A stretch of 64,000 bases of DNA, from NCBI GenBank assembly GCA_907163375.1, contig CAJQUW010005310.1:124001-188000 (forward strand), read 5' to 3'. Source of the DNA: Prostheceraeus crozeri. Its lineage: Eukaryota > Platyhelminthes > Polycladida > Euryleptidae. Both the position numbers and the translations under genes were made by a program. Within the stretch, counting starts at the first letter, position 1, and every line of letters starts with the position of its first letter. The notes under the pieces are model-generated. The model was not told the origin of the DNA. It was given only the letters and a program-made list of their open reading frames with translations, and did not search any database. This document shows positions 8,700 through 21,069 of this stretch, piece after piece.

Positions 8700-11600
8700 T
8701 TGTTAGGTGATTAATATTCACATGCATCGTATTGAGAAAGATTATCGACGATCAGTCTAAATCATTTTCGTGCTGAACGAGGCGGTCCGGAGCAACGTAC
8801 AATTTTGCAAGATTAAAAACGCGTGATTTTCCTCTGAATTACAGGTAAGTTTAACTTTGATAGTCATTTATTTATTTTAAAATATGTAATGATGATAAAC
8901 AAGACCTTTTTCTGCTCCGGACCTCATGTTCAATAAATAATTATGATTATACTTTGCAAATCGAATAGGAAAGGAATTTACCAATCTTGATACTTAAATA
9001 TAACACTAACTTCATCATGCCGTTTATGTTATTCAACTCATATCTCCTGACCATTATTAGAAATTGATGCATCAAATGGTGAATTACATTTGCAGGTCCT
9101 CTCCTTCCAGTGTGACTCATATTTTATTTCATCTCAGCTATCATTTCATTGTCTCATCTCGAAATTGTAAATAGATATCATCACAAATTGTCATGTGCAT
9201 CATAATCTGTATTCATCCATAATTTGTAATCATCATGATAATCAACGTGTTTTCATTTTTGAAAAATAAACGTTTCTGACTTCTGGTTAGTATCAAAAAG
9301 GCGGGTGAAATGTGTCTTAGTTTCGGCAAGTAGTAACTTTTCAAAGATCTTTCATGGTAAAAGGGATTGTGAGATTGGTCTCAGATTAGCGACGTCTTTT
9401 TTTTTGCTTTTGGGAATCGGTGTTATTGTAAGATTCCTCCATGCAGTCCGATAATTCCGATTATCAAAAACTGATTGAAAAATGTCAGTTTAGGGCAGAG
9501 TAATCACTTGAGCTAAATATTTGTACAATATAAACGGCATCGTTGGGTCCCAAGAAAATTGGTTTGTCGGTACTTCAATCAACAATTGAATAACTTCGAC
9601 AATTTCTACATTCACATACCAATCATCGTCAATAAATTCAGTCAGGTCGGGTGATTGTGTGAAATTCCGAGTTCGAGAAAGTTGATGAGCAATGTGCAAT
9701 CTACAGTACGTTGTCACCAAATTATCAGCTGACGGATGGCTTTTTTCACTGACAATACCAGAGATTACAATAAATTCATCAATTGGAATCACTATGAGAA
9801 TCACTATGAGAATGAAATATATTGAACCATTATGCAGAGCACACGATGAATGATAGCCAGTAATGCCGAATATGATGTGAAGAGCAGAGACTGCACAGAT
9901 ATCGGAAATGCAGTAGCTATAAATAGACCTGCAACGGACACTGGGGAAATCAAGAAATGAATCACCAAGAAATTCACGACAATGAGTGGCAATCATCAAC
10001 CAAACACCATCAGATGAAAGAAAATCAAATTCCAAACGAACGCCACATAAACGACGTAAATCAGATGCTCTCCATTAATGACCACACCAATACGATCAAA
10101 CTGATACAAAATTTATTGCTCAATCACTGAATATAAGCAGTTAAATATCCGTGTAAGAATAACTGCTGAACAGCAATATCAGCGCACAACCTTCGTCACA
10201 GAACTGCGCCTGTGATTGATGGTTGAGGGAAGCATGCCTGAATAGGGAAAGCGTTTTTGTCTTTAGGTCTTCCTTTGGAATATTCTGTGATTAGTTAATC
10301 GTCACATGCATGCCTTGAAATCGACGGCCCAGGAAATCATCACATACTCATTGGAGACATTATGTCATTTGAGAGAACAGCGGTCTTAGTAAGAGACATG
10401 AATGAAAATGACCCGATTTTGCTTTACACAGTTCACATTATTCGACGCTCTCTAACTTGCAACACGACTGTCACCATAACTTAAACTTCATCAGCACGTC
10501 TGAAACAACACACGTTTACTGACTTCTGTCAACATGACATCACTTTATTAACTATCAAATCAACGGCACAGTTAAAAACATTATTTATGAAGAACGTATT
10601 ATTGTAAATAATTGAAATAGTGGCTTTATTCCGTGCGGTATGTCTACTAGATCTAATTGATCTTTGAATTCAAAACATTAATGATTAATTAATTAGTACT
10701 GGCATTCGTAGTTGCAATTCAAATCATAGATTAAAAAGCAGTCATTCCAAACAGCAACATTTAAAACAAGAACGAAAGCTCTGCATGATGTTGATTTGCA
10801 AAGAACAAGTGAAGCGGGCACATATGCTGAGATCACTGCTCGCGAGTTGAACGGGTCATTTTGCCGCAGACGTAGCATCGTCGAGCACTTCCATGTGAAT
10901 GATGGACACTTGATGACATTAGGATGCTTTCATCTATGAATTTAGTCGAAAGGGAAGCATTTCGAACACTTTTCTTGACTTTCGGCTGTTGAAGACGACT
11001 TTTGACAAGGTTCTCAGTGAGGGATAAAAAGATTCTTCAAAAATTGCTTTTTGTTCCGTTTATATCCGTTTTTCTTCATGATAATATGTGCATTATTGCT
11101 TGCCACATCGATGAGATGTTAAAAAAAAGAAGCCATTGATTTGCTTTTCTTTGAGATTTTCGTCAAACATGACAACACCACCTTTCAAGCAATTGTAGTC
11201 GGATATGAGAGATTGCTTTTTCATTTTATCATTCGCAACGTCGGAGCATGTATGCGAGGAGCGAGGAACAGTGAAATGATTAATGCTCAAAGCGATAAAA
11301 GACACAAACTGCCAAATGAATAAACAGTTCAATGTTTGCTTGACTAACTATACGACGGAGATCGGTCAAAATCAACGTATCACTGAATTCTCAATCTTTC
11401 AAATTACATTTACAGGTGAGAATGAATTTAGCATACATAGTATATCGATGCATAAACTCTCTTGATAGACTTCTTTAAATTTATATATGCCATGTTATTT
11501 CCATTGACCGATCTCCAAACTTAATAAAGCGTGTTGCTTTTGACTGTTGTAAACTTGGTTGATAATGTACTCTATATGATTTATCAATATGATAATATAA

Positions 11601-13140
11601 TATTTCCATCAATGTTGATGATATTCTCGACATAAATGTTTAATGACTTCCGAATATGCGTCTCCTCCCCCTCATGTTAACTGCTCTACCGTTGCCACGC
11701 CAAACTGACCGATCTCATGTACATGCACGTTCATCTGATTATCATCATCTGCATAATTCATCATCTGTATGTATTCATCATCTGTGTGTACCTTGCCTCA
11801 ACTAACATTTGATCTCATCAGACATTCTTTGCATATGCTCATCAGTTAATATGTCACCCTTCATTTGTACTTTTCAGGGTATTTTTCCTTATGAAAATAA
11901 AACCCATTGAATTTTGAATTTTGAATTTTTGAATTTTGAATTTTGGAGCTCATAAGAATAGCTTGTTTGTTTCTCTTTGCTTGATAGCAAACTACCACAA
12001 TTTGGATACAATGATCAAGGATATAATGACTCTCCAAGCAAGGCTTCCTCTGACGGAGAATCCTTTCTATGCCTTCGAATGGTGCCAACTAAGGTTAAAT
12101 TCTTTTGAAGGAGAGTAAAGTACAGACCTTTCGTCCGCTTCCAAACAAAGGAACGCACAAATTGGTCACAACATCAAACGCATGAGCAACACATAATCAC
12201 AATTGTGAAGTACTTGTGACTCTATCGAATTCTATTCGCCCATGAATAACCCGGCCGCGCGTACATTGAGAAACTTCGAAAATTAACTGCCTCATGTCTC
12301 ATGTCACTGTTCCCTAAGTGCCATGAATGTGTGCTACTGTAGGCTACAAAACATTCAAAAGTGGAATTGTGATGCTAAGTGCTTTCATGTGATATATTTC
12401 ATGGAGTAAAGCACATTTCGGTTGTCAACATTTTGTTGACAGAAGTCCGGAAGAGGATGCACTCCCTTTAAATTATACAATTATAAGATTTATGTAACTT
12501 GTGTGTTCCATACTTGATTGCATGTTTGATTCATACTCCTATAGACTGACATTTATTGACGAGATACATCATTGCTGAAATATAGAAATGTGCACGATGT
12601 CCACAAAATTTTGAATGATGACAGGGACAAGAATTGACATTCTATGGATTAAAAACAATAGTGCGCGAATTAAGGAAGAAAACGTCGGTAGCTATCAGAC
12701 TGTGTAGTGTAGACTACACAAAACTGTGGCAAGTGAAGACTAATTCAAAACGATTGCACATGCATGAACTTAGTAAGTGGTCAAAAAGGAATTTCTTATA
12801 CTTTACAGAGATACGAAAAGGTCGAGGGTCGCTTGCGGATTCCTGTAAATTCCATCGAAATGCTTCGATCGCCACGATTCCTTCAGATTCGAAGAATTTA
12901 GATAGATCATTCTGTACAATTTCTCTCGTTTATAATGGTCCGTCAGATTCTTAGTATAGAAGTTGGCATGCGCACGGGAACATATGGGTTCACTCAATCT
13001 CTTCGGAGGACTCATCAATAAATGGTACTGTCACAGCGATGTGTGATATTATAACACGCACTCCACTGGCTGATGTCCAGAGCTCTCTCTGCACATTCAA
13101 TAACGACTATTGTTTGAGAGTATTGGGGTGTGTGCCATTT
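8700..13140. other. Intergenic stretch without recognisable genes
   Basis: Only short ORFs without recognisable domains. The longest (9490-10035, minus, 181 codons) has an Ile/Val/Leu-rich stretch but no family motif and could be chance. TC/AT-rich sequence at 9100-9290, ending in an A-rich aataaa-like stretch, and at 11640-11945 resembles 3' tails of decayed LINEs. Confidence 0.6.
11909..11945. repeat. ttttgaa heptamer run, possible LINE 3' tail
   Basis: About five imperfect copies of ttttgaa directly after aataaaacccattga. Simple-repeat tails after an AATAAA-like motif are typical 3' ends of CR1/RTE-like LINEs; no coding part was recognised upstream, so this is tentative. Confidence 0.45.
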
Positions 13141-13147
13141 CATTATA

Positions 13148-14143
13148 CACTGTAAATCGCTGGATACGAAAACTACATGCAAACACATACCAAGTTTACA
13201 TACTATTTGAAACCAACATTTGATACGAGATTCTGGTATATATAAAGAAATCTGGTATGTTTTTCATAAGAATGGCCATTTACTTTCGTATGTGATTGGT
13301 ATGTAAACGATACGAACTATGCTAACTGTGATTGGCTGTTTTACGTTGAAATACGAATTCTTGGTATGTTTTATATACGAGACCCGATGCAAATTGGTAT
13401 GTGTTTCGTATGTCTTTCGTATGAAAAGCTTTATGTCATATGGTAAAAAATATGTTATACTACATACTACTTACAAATAACTTTTTTCCAGTAATACCAG
13501 CAGTGAATATTTCTTTGTGAAAGTATGGTATTTAACCATATTAGATTTATTGTGGAATTAAAGCCGCATATCATCTTCGCAACTTGTATTATAGCATTCA
13601 CAAGACTCATAATTAGCTCATTTCCTTGAACTAAATTGCTAAACATCATTTCAATATAACGATAACTTTTAAGCAACCATGTGGACTTATATATCTCAAA
13701 CATAACTATTTTTGCGTTTAATGAATTATAATGTGTTTTTACTTCGGATTGATAATATGCCTTATTTCAAAATTACATGATACATAATTGTTGATGGCTG
13801 AATACTTATTGATTATTTATGAAATGCCTCGGACTTACATGTATTAAAATCGAATTCAGCATTAAAAGTATCACTCTTGAATGTCATTATCTAACTACTT
13901 ACAGAACAGTAGTAACATTAGTGTGATCTTTATTGACAAAAGTCCTTAAATCAAGATACTTTGGACATGATTGATGCTTTCTTTTAACATTGTGCTGGTA
14001 TGGCTTTAGTATGTAAAGCATACCACACTTGAAATAACATGCGAAAAGCATACAAATATATACCAAGATCATACAGAAATATACCAAAAAAATATTTTGG
14101 TATGCATCCTTCGTATGTGATTCGTATTGAGCGATTTACAGTG
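13148..14143. mobile_element. Non-autonomous Tc1/mariner-like element (996 bp)
   Basis: Terminal inverted repeats of about 25 bp: CACTGTAAATCGCT...ATACGAA at the left and its complement ending CAGTG at 14143, flanked by TA on both sides (13146-13147 and 14144-14145), as expected for Tc1/mariner target duplication. The interior has no transposase. It is full of ggtatg/catacc and cgtatg motifs near both ends, in both orientations. The ORFs inside (13467-13703 and 13899-14087, minus) have no family motifs. Confidence 0.8.
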
Positions 14144-14349
14144 TAGCATGCAAGATATGACTTTTCTCTTCTACACTGTTATTCATGTACATGTGGTCTC
14201 AAATGATTAGTAGGAAGAGTTAATGAGCCTGAGTATTGACTACCATTAATAAACGAGTACAAATTCTAGCACTACAAAATCTACACTCTTTGAGTGTAAA
14301 AATATTAGCACTAATTTCAGAACTCTTTGGGTTGGAAAGCAGAGTACCA

Positions 14350-16830
14350 TTAATGGCTAACAGTCGCATTTGCGACGTTCAACATTTTTGTAGTTTCTAC
14401 ACAAATCTAGACACATTTCAATCTTGATCGCTACATATTCTTTTATCGTGAAAATAAGCGTTATAATGAATGAACAAGTTTTTTCGAAATCACATTGTAG
14501 TATGAGACACATTGAGCTTTTCTCATCTTGTATAGCTTTTACAATCGTAAGTGTTCGGACTGAAGGTAAATTCAATTAAATCGAAAACTATTATCGTCAT
14601 TGATGAATGCTTGCCAGGAAGTCTTTGCCTATTACCTATGATTCATGACATTATGTTTTTTTGAAATTCAAATATTTCATTTAGCGACATCGAACAGTTT
14701 GTTGTCACGTTGCAATTGCGACGGTCAGCAGAGTAGCGCATAATGAATATCTGGAATCAGGAGTTTATACGTCCAATTTCTATGCTCTTTCTCATTGTAG
14801 CAGAGCTATTTTTAGTTATTACTTCATTCTGCCTCGTAAAATAGCAGAGCCCGACAATGATTCACTCATTCTTAGAATTTGTCTATGACATTGACGACGA
14901 TGGGGAGACGATCAAAGCTTACTGTGGATGAGGCAATCGAACTGATAACGGCACATAATGACAGCGACGTTCAAAACCAAGACGTTCAGGAAATGATAAT
15001 TATCCCACCCACAGAAAATCCACATGTGAAGACCGACAAAGATAGTGATACTTCTGATGATGAAGCGAGTCATTACTTTCATCATTTTCCACGTCGAATC
15101 TTACAGTCTGAAGCGGAGATACCATCACAAGATGATTGTGAAGCACCACCACCGAAACGAAGAAAAATTGAAAAAATAAATTGGACTGTTTCTGATCATT
15201 TCAAGCCACTCAAGTTGGACAAAGACTTTACTTCTGATTTTACGTCATTTCATAATCTTCGGTCGGGCATAAATCCGCCTTATGATTGTTTCAGATGTTT
15301 CTTTGATACTGAACTTATTTAATTACTGGTGGAACAAACAAATCTATATGGAACTAATAACGGTAAATTTCTAAACGTGACATCCGACGAAATGATAACT
15401 TTCATCGCGATTTTACTCCGCTCAGGGTATATGCGCCTACCCAGTACACAATTACACTGGTCTGAAGACTTCGATGTAAATGGTGATTGTCCTGGAAACT
15501 GCATGCGTCGTGACCGTTTCCTGTCCATTTTGAAGCACCTACATTTTATTGACAATAGCTTGATGAATGACGACAAATATTTCAAGGTGAGACCTTTATT
15601 TGATTTCTTTGACAAAAGGCGAAAGTGTTTCCCCTTACACAAAATTTATCGATCGATGAAGCAATGATAAAAGTAAACAATACATGGCAAGCAAACCAAT
15701 AAAGTTTGGATACAAGTGCTGGTGTTTAGCATCATCTAACGGGTATTTGTATCACGCGGAACCTTACGCAGGTGCTGGCACACATATCAAAACATTCGGT
15801 CTTGGTTATTCTGGAGACATTGTTCGATCTTTAGTCGAGAAGTGCAACGCACCCAGTGGTTCTTCCATCTTTGTTGATAATAACTACTTTATTTCACTGG
15901 AAATGTTTGACGATTTGAGAAACAGTGGAATTAGAATTACCGGAACGATTCGGTCAAATCGACTTCGAGGGTGTCCATTGCAGAACAAGAAAGTATTTGA
16001 GAAAACTCCTCGGAGTACGATCGATTCAAAGTCAGATGGTAACAATATCATAGTACAGTGGAATGACAACAAAAGTGTACTCTGTGCATCGAACTGCTGT
16101 GAGATCAAGCCATTCAAGTACGTCCGGCGATGGGATCGGTACTACAAGAGACCATATCAATCTAAAGGTTCCGAAACCAATTACTGAATATAACAAGCAT
16201 ATGGGAGGCGTAGACCTGTTTGATCAGCAAGTTTCATTATATTGAATCCGTACTCGATGTCGGAAGTGGTATTACCCTCTTTTCTCATGGATTATTAATG
16301 CATTAATGGTAAACTCATGGAGATTTTACCAGGATGTGAAGAATCCACAAATATCTCTGCTTCAGTTTACTCGAGAAGTTGTGATTTCAGCTCTTGCTCG
16401 ACATGGAGAGGAAAGAAAGCGTTCTGGTCGCAGGGCAAAAGTTTCGCAACTGCAGAATTCTGTCCTCAGATATGATGGCATGAATAATTGGCCTATTGAT
16501 ACAACCATCAAGGGCGGAGTTTGTCCAATGTGCTCTGCAAGATCAAAAATCCGATGCAAGAAGTGCAATGTTGCCCTTCATATTTCTTGTTTTGAAAATT
16601 ACCACAGAAACCCTGATCTGTAAACCGAAAGTAACTAAAGGTGTGGTAGTCATCGGCGTGCTCTATGTTGTAATTGTACCGCAAATATATTTGCTATGCC
16701 TTTCTAGACGTTCTATTATGCATCGACTAAATGCCCTAGATGAGAAGTAATAAAACAAGTTTGATGACTAGTGTTTTGTATTTTTTGAAGTTAGCCAACC
16801 GTCGCGTTTGCAACGTTTTCAAAAAATGTT
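14350..16830 (+). mobile_element. Decayed piggyBac-like DNA transposon
   Basis: The coding core (14879-16623) is certain; the ends are not. A TTAA at 14350-14353 is followed by GGCTAACAGTCGCATTTGCG, and a related block TTAGCCAACCGTCGCGTTTG lies near 16790-16815, with an inverted relative at about 14709-14725 (CGTTGCAATTGCGACGG). These CpG-rich hairpin-like blocks resemble the left end of the other piggyBac in the window (43532), so 14350-16830 is a plausible extent. No right-hand TTAA could be fixed. Confidence 0.55.
14888..16623 (+). pseudogene. piggyBac transposase pseudogene
   Basis: The acidic N-terminus (14888-15320) continues through an in-frame TAA at 15320-15322 into the DDE_Tnp_1_7 domain. 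All three catalytic regions are seen: LSIDEAMIK near 15645-15670 (reached only after a frame change near 15640), SIFVDNNYF near 15870-15890, and TEYNKHMGGVDLFDQQ near 16185-16230. Further frame changes lie near 15680 and 16130-16190, plus a TGA near 16243. The C-terminal cysteine-rich zinc domain (CPMCSARSKIRCKKCNVALH...CF.NYH) ends at 16623. At least five disruptions, so no active transposase. It is a different subfamily from the one at 43812-45562. Confidence 0.88.
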
Positions 16831-16939
16831 TCTATTTCAATAGAAAATTGATCATTCCTAAAATTGATATTATTGTATTTGATTTTGACTTGAAAGGATG
16901 TCATACCAACAAAAGATCGAAAAACAAAAATTTCGTTGT

Positions 16940-17003
16940 TAATGGGGTAATTCGCACTCATTTCAGTACTCATTAAATGAGTTGCATAGGAGTATTACCC
17001 TCT
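16940..17003. repeat. Small palindromic element, hairpin-forming
   Basis: TTAATGGGGTAATTCGCACT ... AGGAGTATTACCC, with an inner ACTCATT/AAATGAGT palindrome. About 60 bp, preceded by TTAA; could be a tiny MITE-like remnant. No coding content. Confidence 0.45.
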
Positions 17004-17540
17004 ACTAATAAAGCGACAATTCTTAGGCAATAGTTCCAGTCGTCTTGGATGCTACGGAGCGTCGAATAACGCAATACTGCAATTTTTTACGCAACTACGA
17101 AGGATCTCGAGTTTGATTTGCTCAATAACTAAAGATAATGATATTTGTCCATTTTTGTATTGCACTAATTTTGGTAGTCTGACTAGAATGTCTCTGCTGA
17201 TAGTAGGTTCATTGTTTATAAGACGGAAGGTTGTCTTCGCATCGATGGCATTTGTCATTTGATGGAAGTCATAAAACTGGAGTCGCCTGGAATCATTGGA
17301 GATCACATTTTTTAAGCAGCAGATCGTAGTCATTCTCGACATTTTCTCTTCGAATTCTGAATTTCATTTATCAACCATAGCACTTACTTCTTCTAAGCAC
17401 TTGCACATTTGCCAACTTCTATGAATTCTTGCTAGATTCTTGCTTCATGTACGCATGATAATATCAGGAAATAAACATGTTCTTTAGTAGAAATATAACG
17501 GCGAACACCCAAACTGCGCCCCCCTGTCAGACTAAGGCGT

Positions 17541-18045
17541 CCGCCCTAGTCCGACACCTAGTTTCTTCGAGTCCGACTCCCCCCCCTCTGGAACGACAGA
17601 GGTTGCCAGAGGTTGTTCGTGGTGTGCTCTCCAAGCTGTCGTGGTGTGCTGGCTAGGCTGCCGTGGTGTGCCGGCCAGGTTGGAATGGTGGAATTTCGGT
17701 GCGAGACCACTCCCATCGTGTTTCTCGTCAAAAGTTGGGTTAACAAATTTTTTCACCCCCCCTCGGGAGAGGTGGCTTGCTGTGGTCGTACTAGGTGGTG
17801 CCTTATATCAATCGAACGCTAAGAGTGAGAGAAATTAAATGGCGGTGGTCCCATCTCAATCAGTTCAGCCGTTCAAAAGTTAGAGCCCTTTTAAGATTTT
17901 AGGTCAGACCTCGGATTTCACGAAAAAATCCTAAGTGTCAGAGTGACTTTGTATGGGGAAAACTAAAAATTTTCCAAAGTGTCGAATTTCGACCTGGGAC
18001 CTTTACCAAAACATTTTCATCAAATTTCTCCGACCCCCCGGGGGA
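17541..18045 (+). repeat. Left terminal inverted repeat of element B
   Basis: Begins CCGCCCTAGTCCGACACC and runs to the gaccccccgggggatc block; matches 27172-27675 in inverted orientation with few differences. Just outside, 17527-17540 (gtcagactaaggcg) is itself an imperfect inverted copy of the tip. Short ORFs here are TIR artefacts. Confidence 0.9.
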
Positions 18046-18327
18046 TCAGTGAAAAGTGATGAAAAAAGTTTTGGTAGGGGTCCCAGATTAAAATTCGGAA
18101 GTTTAAAATTTTTCAAAATTTTCACCACACTGGAGCTCCCACACTTGGGAATTTTTTCACTTGTGGCATGTTACGTGGCCATGTGCTGAGCCACCCATTT
18201 CCCGTGGTCACATGAGAATGGTTCAGGTGTCATATGATAGAGCATGATGAGACGAATCGTTTGCAACAACCGCATGTTGCTACGATCGTTTTCGAAGATA
18301 GAGCCATTTTAAGTTTTCCTCTCTGAC

Positions 18328-18335
18328 TATATAAG
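18328..18335 (+). promoter_or_regulatory. TATA box of element B rightward gene
   Basis: TATATAAG followed 25-35 nt downstream by a pyrimidine-containing ttctcatcacttcatc stretch suited to an RNA polymerase II start, then a 5' splice site at 18377. Placed just inside the left TIR, ahead of the ORF at 18985. Confidence 0.6.
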
Positions 18336-18376
18336 ACGCTGCAACCTAAGTTCTCATCACTTCATCGAAAGACGAG

Positions 18377-18978
18377 GTAAGCGACGGTCGTCGCTCTGAG
18401 CTCCCGATATCGGGATTTCACATGACTCTATCTTTTGAAGTAGGCAAGCTATCTTCTTACTTCAAAGTTTGTGTGATAGAGTTTGATTATGTCTTTACTA
18501 CTGATAAAAATTTTTTGAAAGTAGTATGAGTAGTAAAATGCGGAATTTTTTTTTAAAAATTCTTAATTTTCAGTTTTTTCAAAGTTTTAACATGTAATCT
18601 GAGGTTTTCAAGTATGCTAAGTTATAATCTGCTATCAGATTTTTAGTTTGACTAAGTCTAAGGAAGCTTTGAGGGGTTAGATCCCAGCTACTGATCACTA
18701 CCTTTGGCTCGGCGTTGCTGTTACCACTTTGGGGCACTGACAATGATGCTCGACGCTGCTGCTTCCACATCGGGGCAGTGACATCGATGTCTTAAGCTGT
18801 AAACAGCGGGTATCGGGGAAGATCTTACACTTCCCTAGTGATCAGTACAAGGCCTTCGGGCTGTCGACGGGGTCGAGTGCCACTCACTTCACTCAAATCT
18901 ATCATTCCTCACTAAGTGTTATGCTTTAGGCCGTATACTGCATGATTCAAAACTTATACAAATTTCATTATCTTACAG
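18377..18978 (+). other. Candidate 5'-UTR intron (GT-AG)
   Basis: GAG|GTAAGC at the donor and ttatcttacAG at the acceptor, 7 nt before the ATG at 18985. The predicted first exon is short and non-coding. The intron contains a ~50-bp imperfect duplication around 18708-18790 (ggctcggcgttgctg / gctcgacgctgctgc). Confidence 0.6.
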
Positions 18979-18984
18979 CTAATC

Positions 18985-19749
18985 ATGACAAGCGACAGGA
19001 ATAGAAAATTCCATGTAAAAATGTGTGTGTGCGATCGGATCAACCGCCGAGACGAAATCAAGAATCATATTAAGAAGGCAGGGGCCGACCACATGGTTAT
19101 CCTGAGTAGGGTTGCCTGTGTGAAGTGCAGGGTGTTGTTGGTTGTTGGGCAGGAGGCCGAGTTCTATGCGAGGCATGGTGGGCGTACAGGAGGGTTGGTG
19201 AACGATTTGAGATTTGTGGAGGTGATGAATGCTGAGAAGGAGCGAATGTTGAGGAAAGAGAGAGAGGCCAAGAAACCTGAGGCCGAGAATGTTGTTGAGA
19301 ATGCTAGTGGGAATGCTGTGGAGAATGCTGTGGAGAATGCTGTGAAGAATGCTGTGGAGAACGAGGTAGAGAATGCTGTGGATGGTTTGAAGGCTGAGAA
19401 GTGGCGGAAGAGAGTGTTTGAGAGTGATGATGAGGATGATGTGGATTTGGATAGGGAGCGAGTGAGGAAGATAAGCTCTTCGGACTCGGAGGTGTCCGAG
19501 CACGTGATCGTGGACCCCCCGCAGAGCTCATCTTCCCCAATAGTGAAGGGTGGTGGGTTACGGAAGCAGTCGGCGCGGTGGGATGAGGATATGGAGAAGA
19601 AGCTTGTGTCGCAGCAAGCGGCACATGCTTTGTTGCTTGATCGGTATGAAAGTTTGAAGAAGATGAATGAGAGAGTGTTGGATGAGTTGAGTGAGCTGAA
19701 AATGAAGGAGGTGCGATGTAAGGAGGTACGGATGAGAATATCCGTATGA
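18985..19749 (+). CDS. Element B Cys/His and coiled-coil protein, unrecognised
   Basis: 254 codons. The N-terminus has a Cys/His cluster (CVCDRINRRDEIKNH, then DHMV, then CVKC) compatible with a small zinc-binding fold. Residues about 80-130 are Glu/Lys/Ala-rich with a 12-bp coding repeat (ENAV units, 19305-19385), followed by an acidic Ser/Asp patch and a predicted coiled coil at the end. G-rich, purine-biased codons differ sharply from the AT-rich Polintons around it. Just downstream a second coiled-coil frame starts. It has its own TATA promoter and intron. It could also be ORF1 of a LINE, because LINE ORF2 remains follow; I cannot decide. Confidence 0.55.
   Translation: MTSDRNRKFHVKMCVCDRINRRDEIKNHIKKAGADHMVILSRVACVKCRVLLVVGQEAEFYARHGGRTGGLVNDLRFVEVMNAEKERMLRKEREAKKPEAENVVENASGNAVENAVENAVKNAVENEVENAVDGLKAEKWRKRVFESDDEDDVDLDRERVRKISSSDSEVSEHVIVDPPQSSSSPIVKGGGLRKQSARWDEDMEKKLVSQQAAHALLLDRYESLKKMNERVLDELSELKMKEVRCKEVRMRISV
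19305..19385 (+). repeat. 12-bp coding minisatellite
   Basis: Imperfect copies of gagaatgctgtg giving repeated Glu-Asn-Ala-Val. The frame is preserved because the unit is a multiple of three. Confidence 0.85.
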
Positions 19750-20204
19750 GGCGTATTTTGAAAGAGTTGAAGGAGAAGTCGCAAGTGTTGGAAGACGAGA
19801 ATGATGAGCGAGAGAAGAGGACGAGTGCTGCAGAGAGGAGAATGAGAGAGGCAGAGTCGAAGTATGAGGAGTTGATGAAGGAGATGACTGTGTTGAGAGC
19901 GAGGAATGCTGATTTGGAGAGGAGTGTGAGTAGGCAGGGTGATGAGAGAGAGTCGTTTGCGAAGTTGGAGCGCATGAGGAATGAATGGAATCGCTTGAAT
20001 GAGGACAGAATGTTTGAATTTCACATCCCTATTCGGGATAACCATCTGGACGGTCGAGTCCTTGTCAACCAAAATCTGGACGAGAGTATAATCTGCTATA
20101 ATGGGCATCCTAATAAAAAATGTCTACACGCCACACTCTGTATGCGCGAGCAACTCAATAAATTTTCAGTGAGGAAGCCCGCGAGACTACCCAAGGATGG
20201 CTAA
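19746..20204 (+). CDS. Element B second coiled-coil frame, unrecognised
   Basis: 152 codons, overlapping the previous frame by four bases. The first 90 residues are a strong Glu/Arg-rich coiled coil; the C-terminal part has a Cys/His-bearing stretch (ICYNGHPNKKCLHATLCM). Composition is the same as in the preceding frame, so the two belong together functionally or are parts of one former gene. A candidate 60-bp GT-AG intron follows the stop codon (20209-20268). No family recognised. Confidence 0.5.
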   Translation: MRRILKELKEKSQVLEDENDEREKRTSAAERRMREAESKYEELMKEMTVLRARNADLERSVSRQGDERESFAKLERMRNEWNRLNEDRMFEFHIPIRDNHLDGRVLVNQNLDESIICYNGHPNKKCLHATLCMREQLNKFSVRKPARLPKDG

Positions 20205-21069
20205 CTTGGTAAGTGAAAAGCAAATAAGATAGTATATCCTATTCTAATACATATCATTTTCATTGCAGATCTTTTCCCTGCCTTCACCGTCCCATCACTT
20301 CACTCCCGAGAACGAATCAACGGCTCTGATAAGGGACACCAAGGGGCAAGACATGATAGAACCTCCACGCGGTTTGCCCTGGGCAGTCTTCAGACTGGCG
20401 AATACTATCATTAAGTTGAATCTGCTATCAGTCAACTTGAACATTGCAAATGAAGTTCGGTGTAATACTTCCTTTCGACGAGCGTTCCTGTAAAGGACGG
20501 CGGTGAAACCCGTAGCTATGTATACTGCAAGGGACATTCGGCAATGGTCAATCTTGTTAAACCTCTCTGCGTCATGTTTGCAAGTGGTTGCCTCTGTCTC
20601 AACGTAGTATGCATTCGCGACAGGGCGACATTTAGCCAGCTGTCGAAGGTTGCCTTATAAACTTTCCATTGCATACGTTATGAGAACCATGAGTTCTACC
20701 TGTCTCTATCAATGAGACGAATTGATGAATGCTGGTCAGCCGTGCAACGCGGCGGTTGTCTCTCCGTCAGCGCTGTGATCTATCGATTATGGACAGTCAC
20801 AGTCGTTACGGTTTCATACGCTACACTCGTTCAACGCTGATTGCAATCAAGAACAAAGGCTGTTATGGCATTAGAAGAGACTTGAGAAGATACTTATTCA
20901 TGCATCGACTTGTCCACCACTGCACCCATGACCACGTTCACCAGACTAACGTCAGCCCTGTGAGAATCACAAATCGGCACCCAAGATCCTCATAAACATT
21001 GACTCAACGGCAACGCCTTCTTAATCCTATCATTCGCTAAGATCGTCACCATCCTTCTACTCGCCGAGG

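Noticed and set aside
9490-10035. 181-codon minus-strand ORF as a membrane protein
   Set aside because: One hydrophobic run only, no family motif, no splice or promoter support.
17532-17838. Overlapping ORFs in the element B TIRs (also 27378-27775)
   Set aside because: Same DNA read in several frames; no domain; part of the inverted repeat.
19164-20108. Long minus-strand ORFs opposite the coiled-coil genes
   Set aside because: Ser/Leu/Pro-rich shadows of the purine-biased plus-strand frames.
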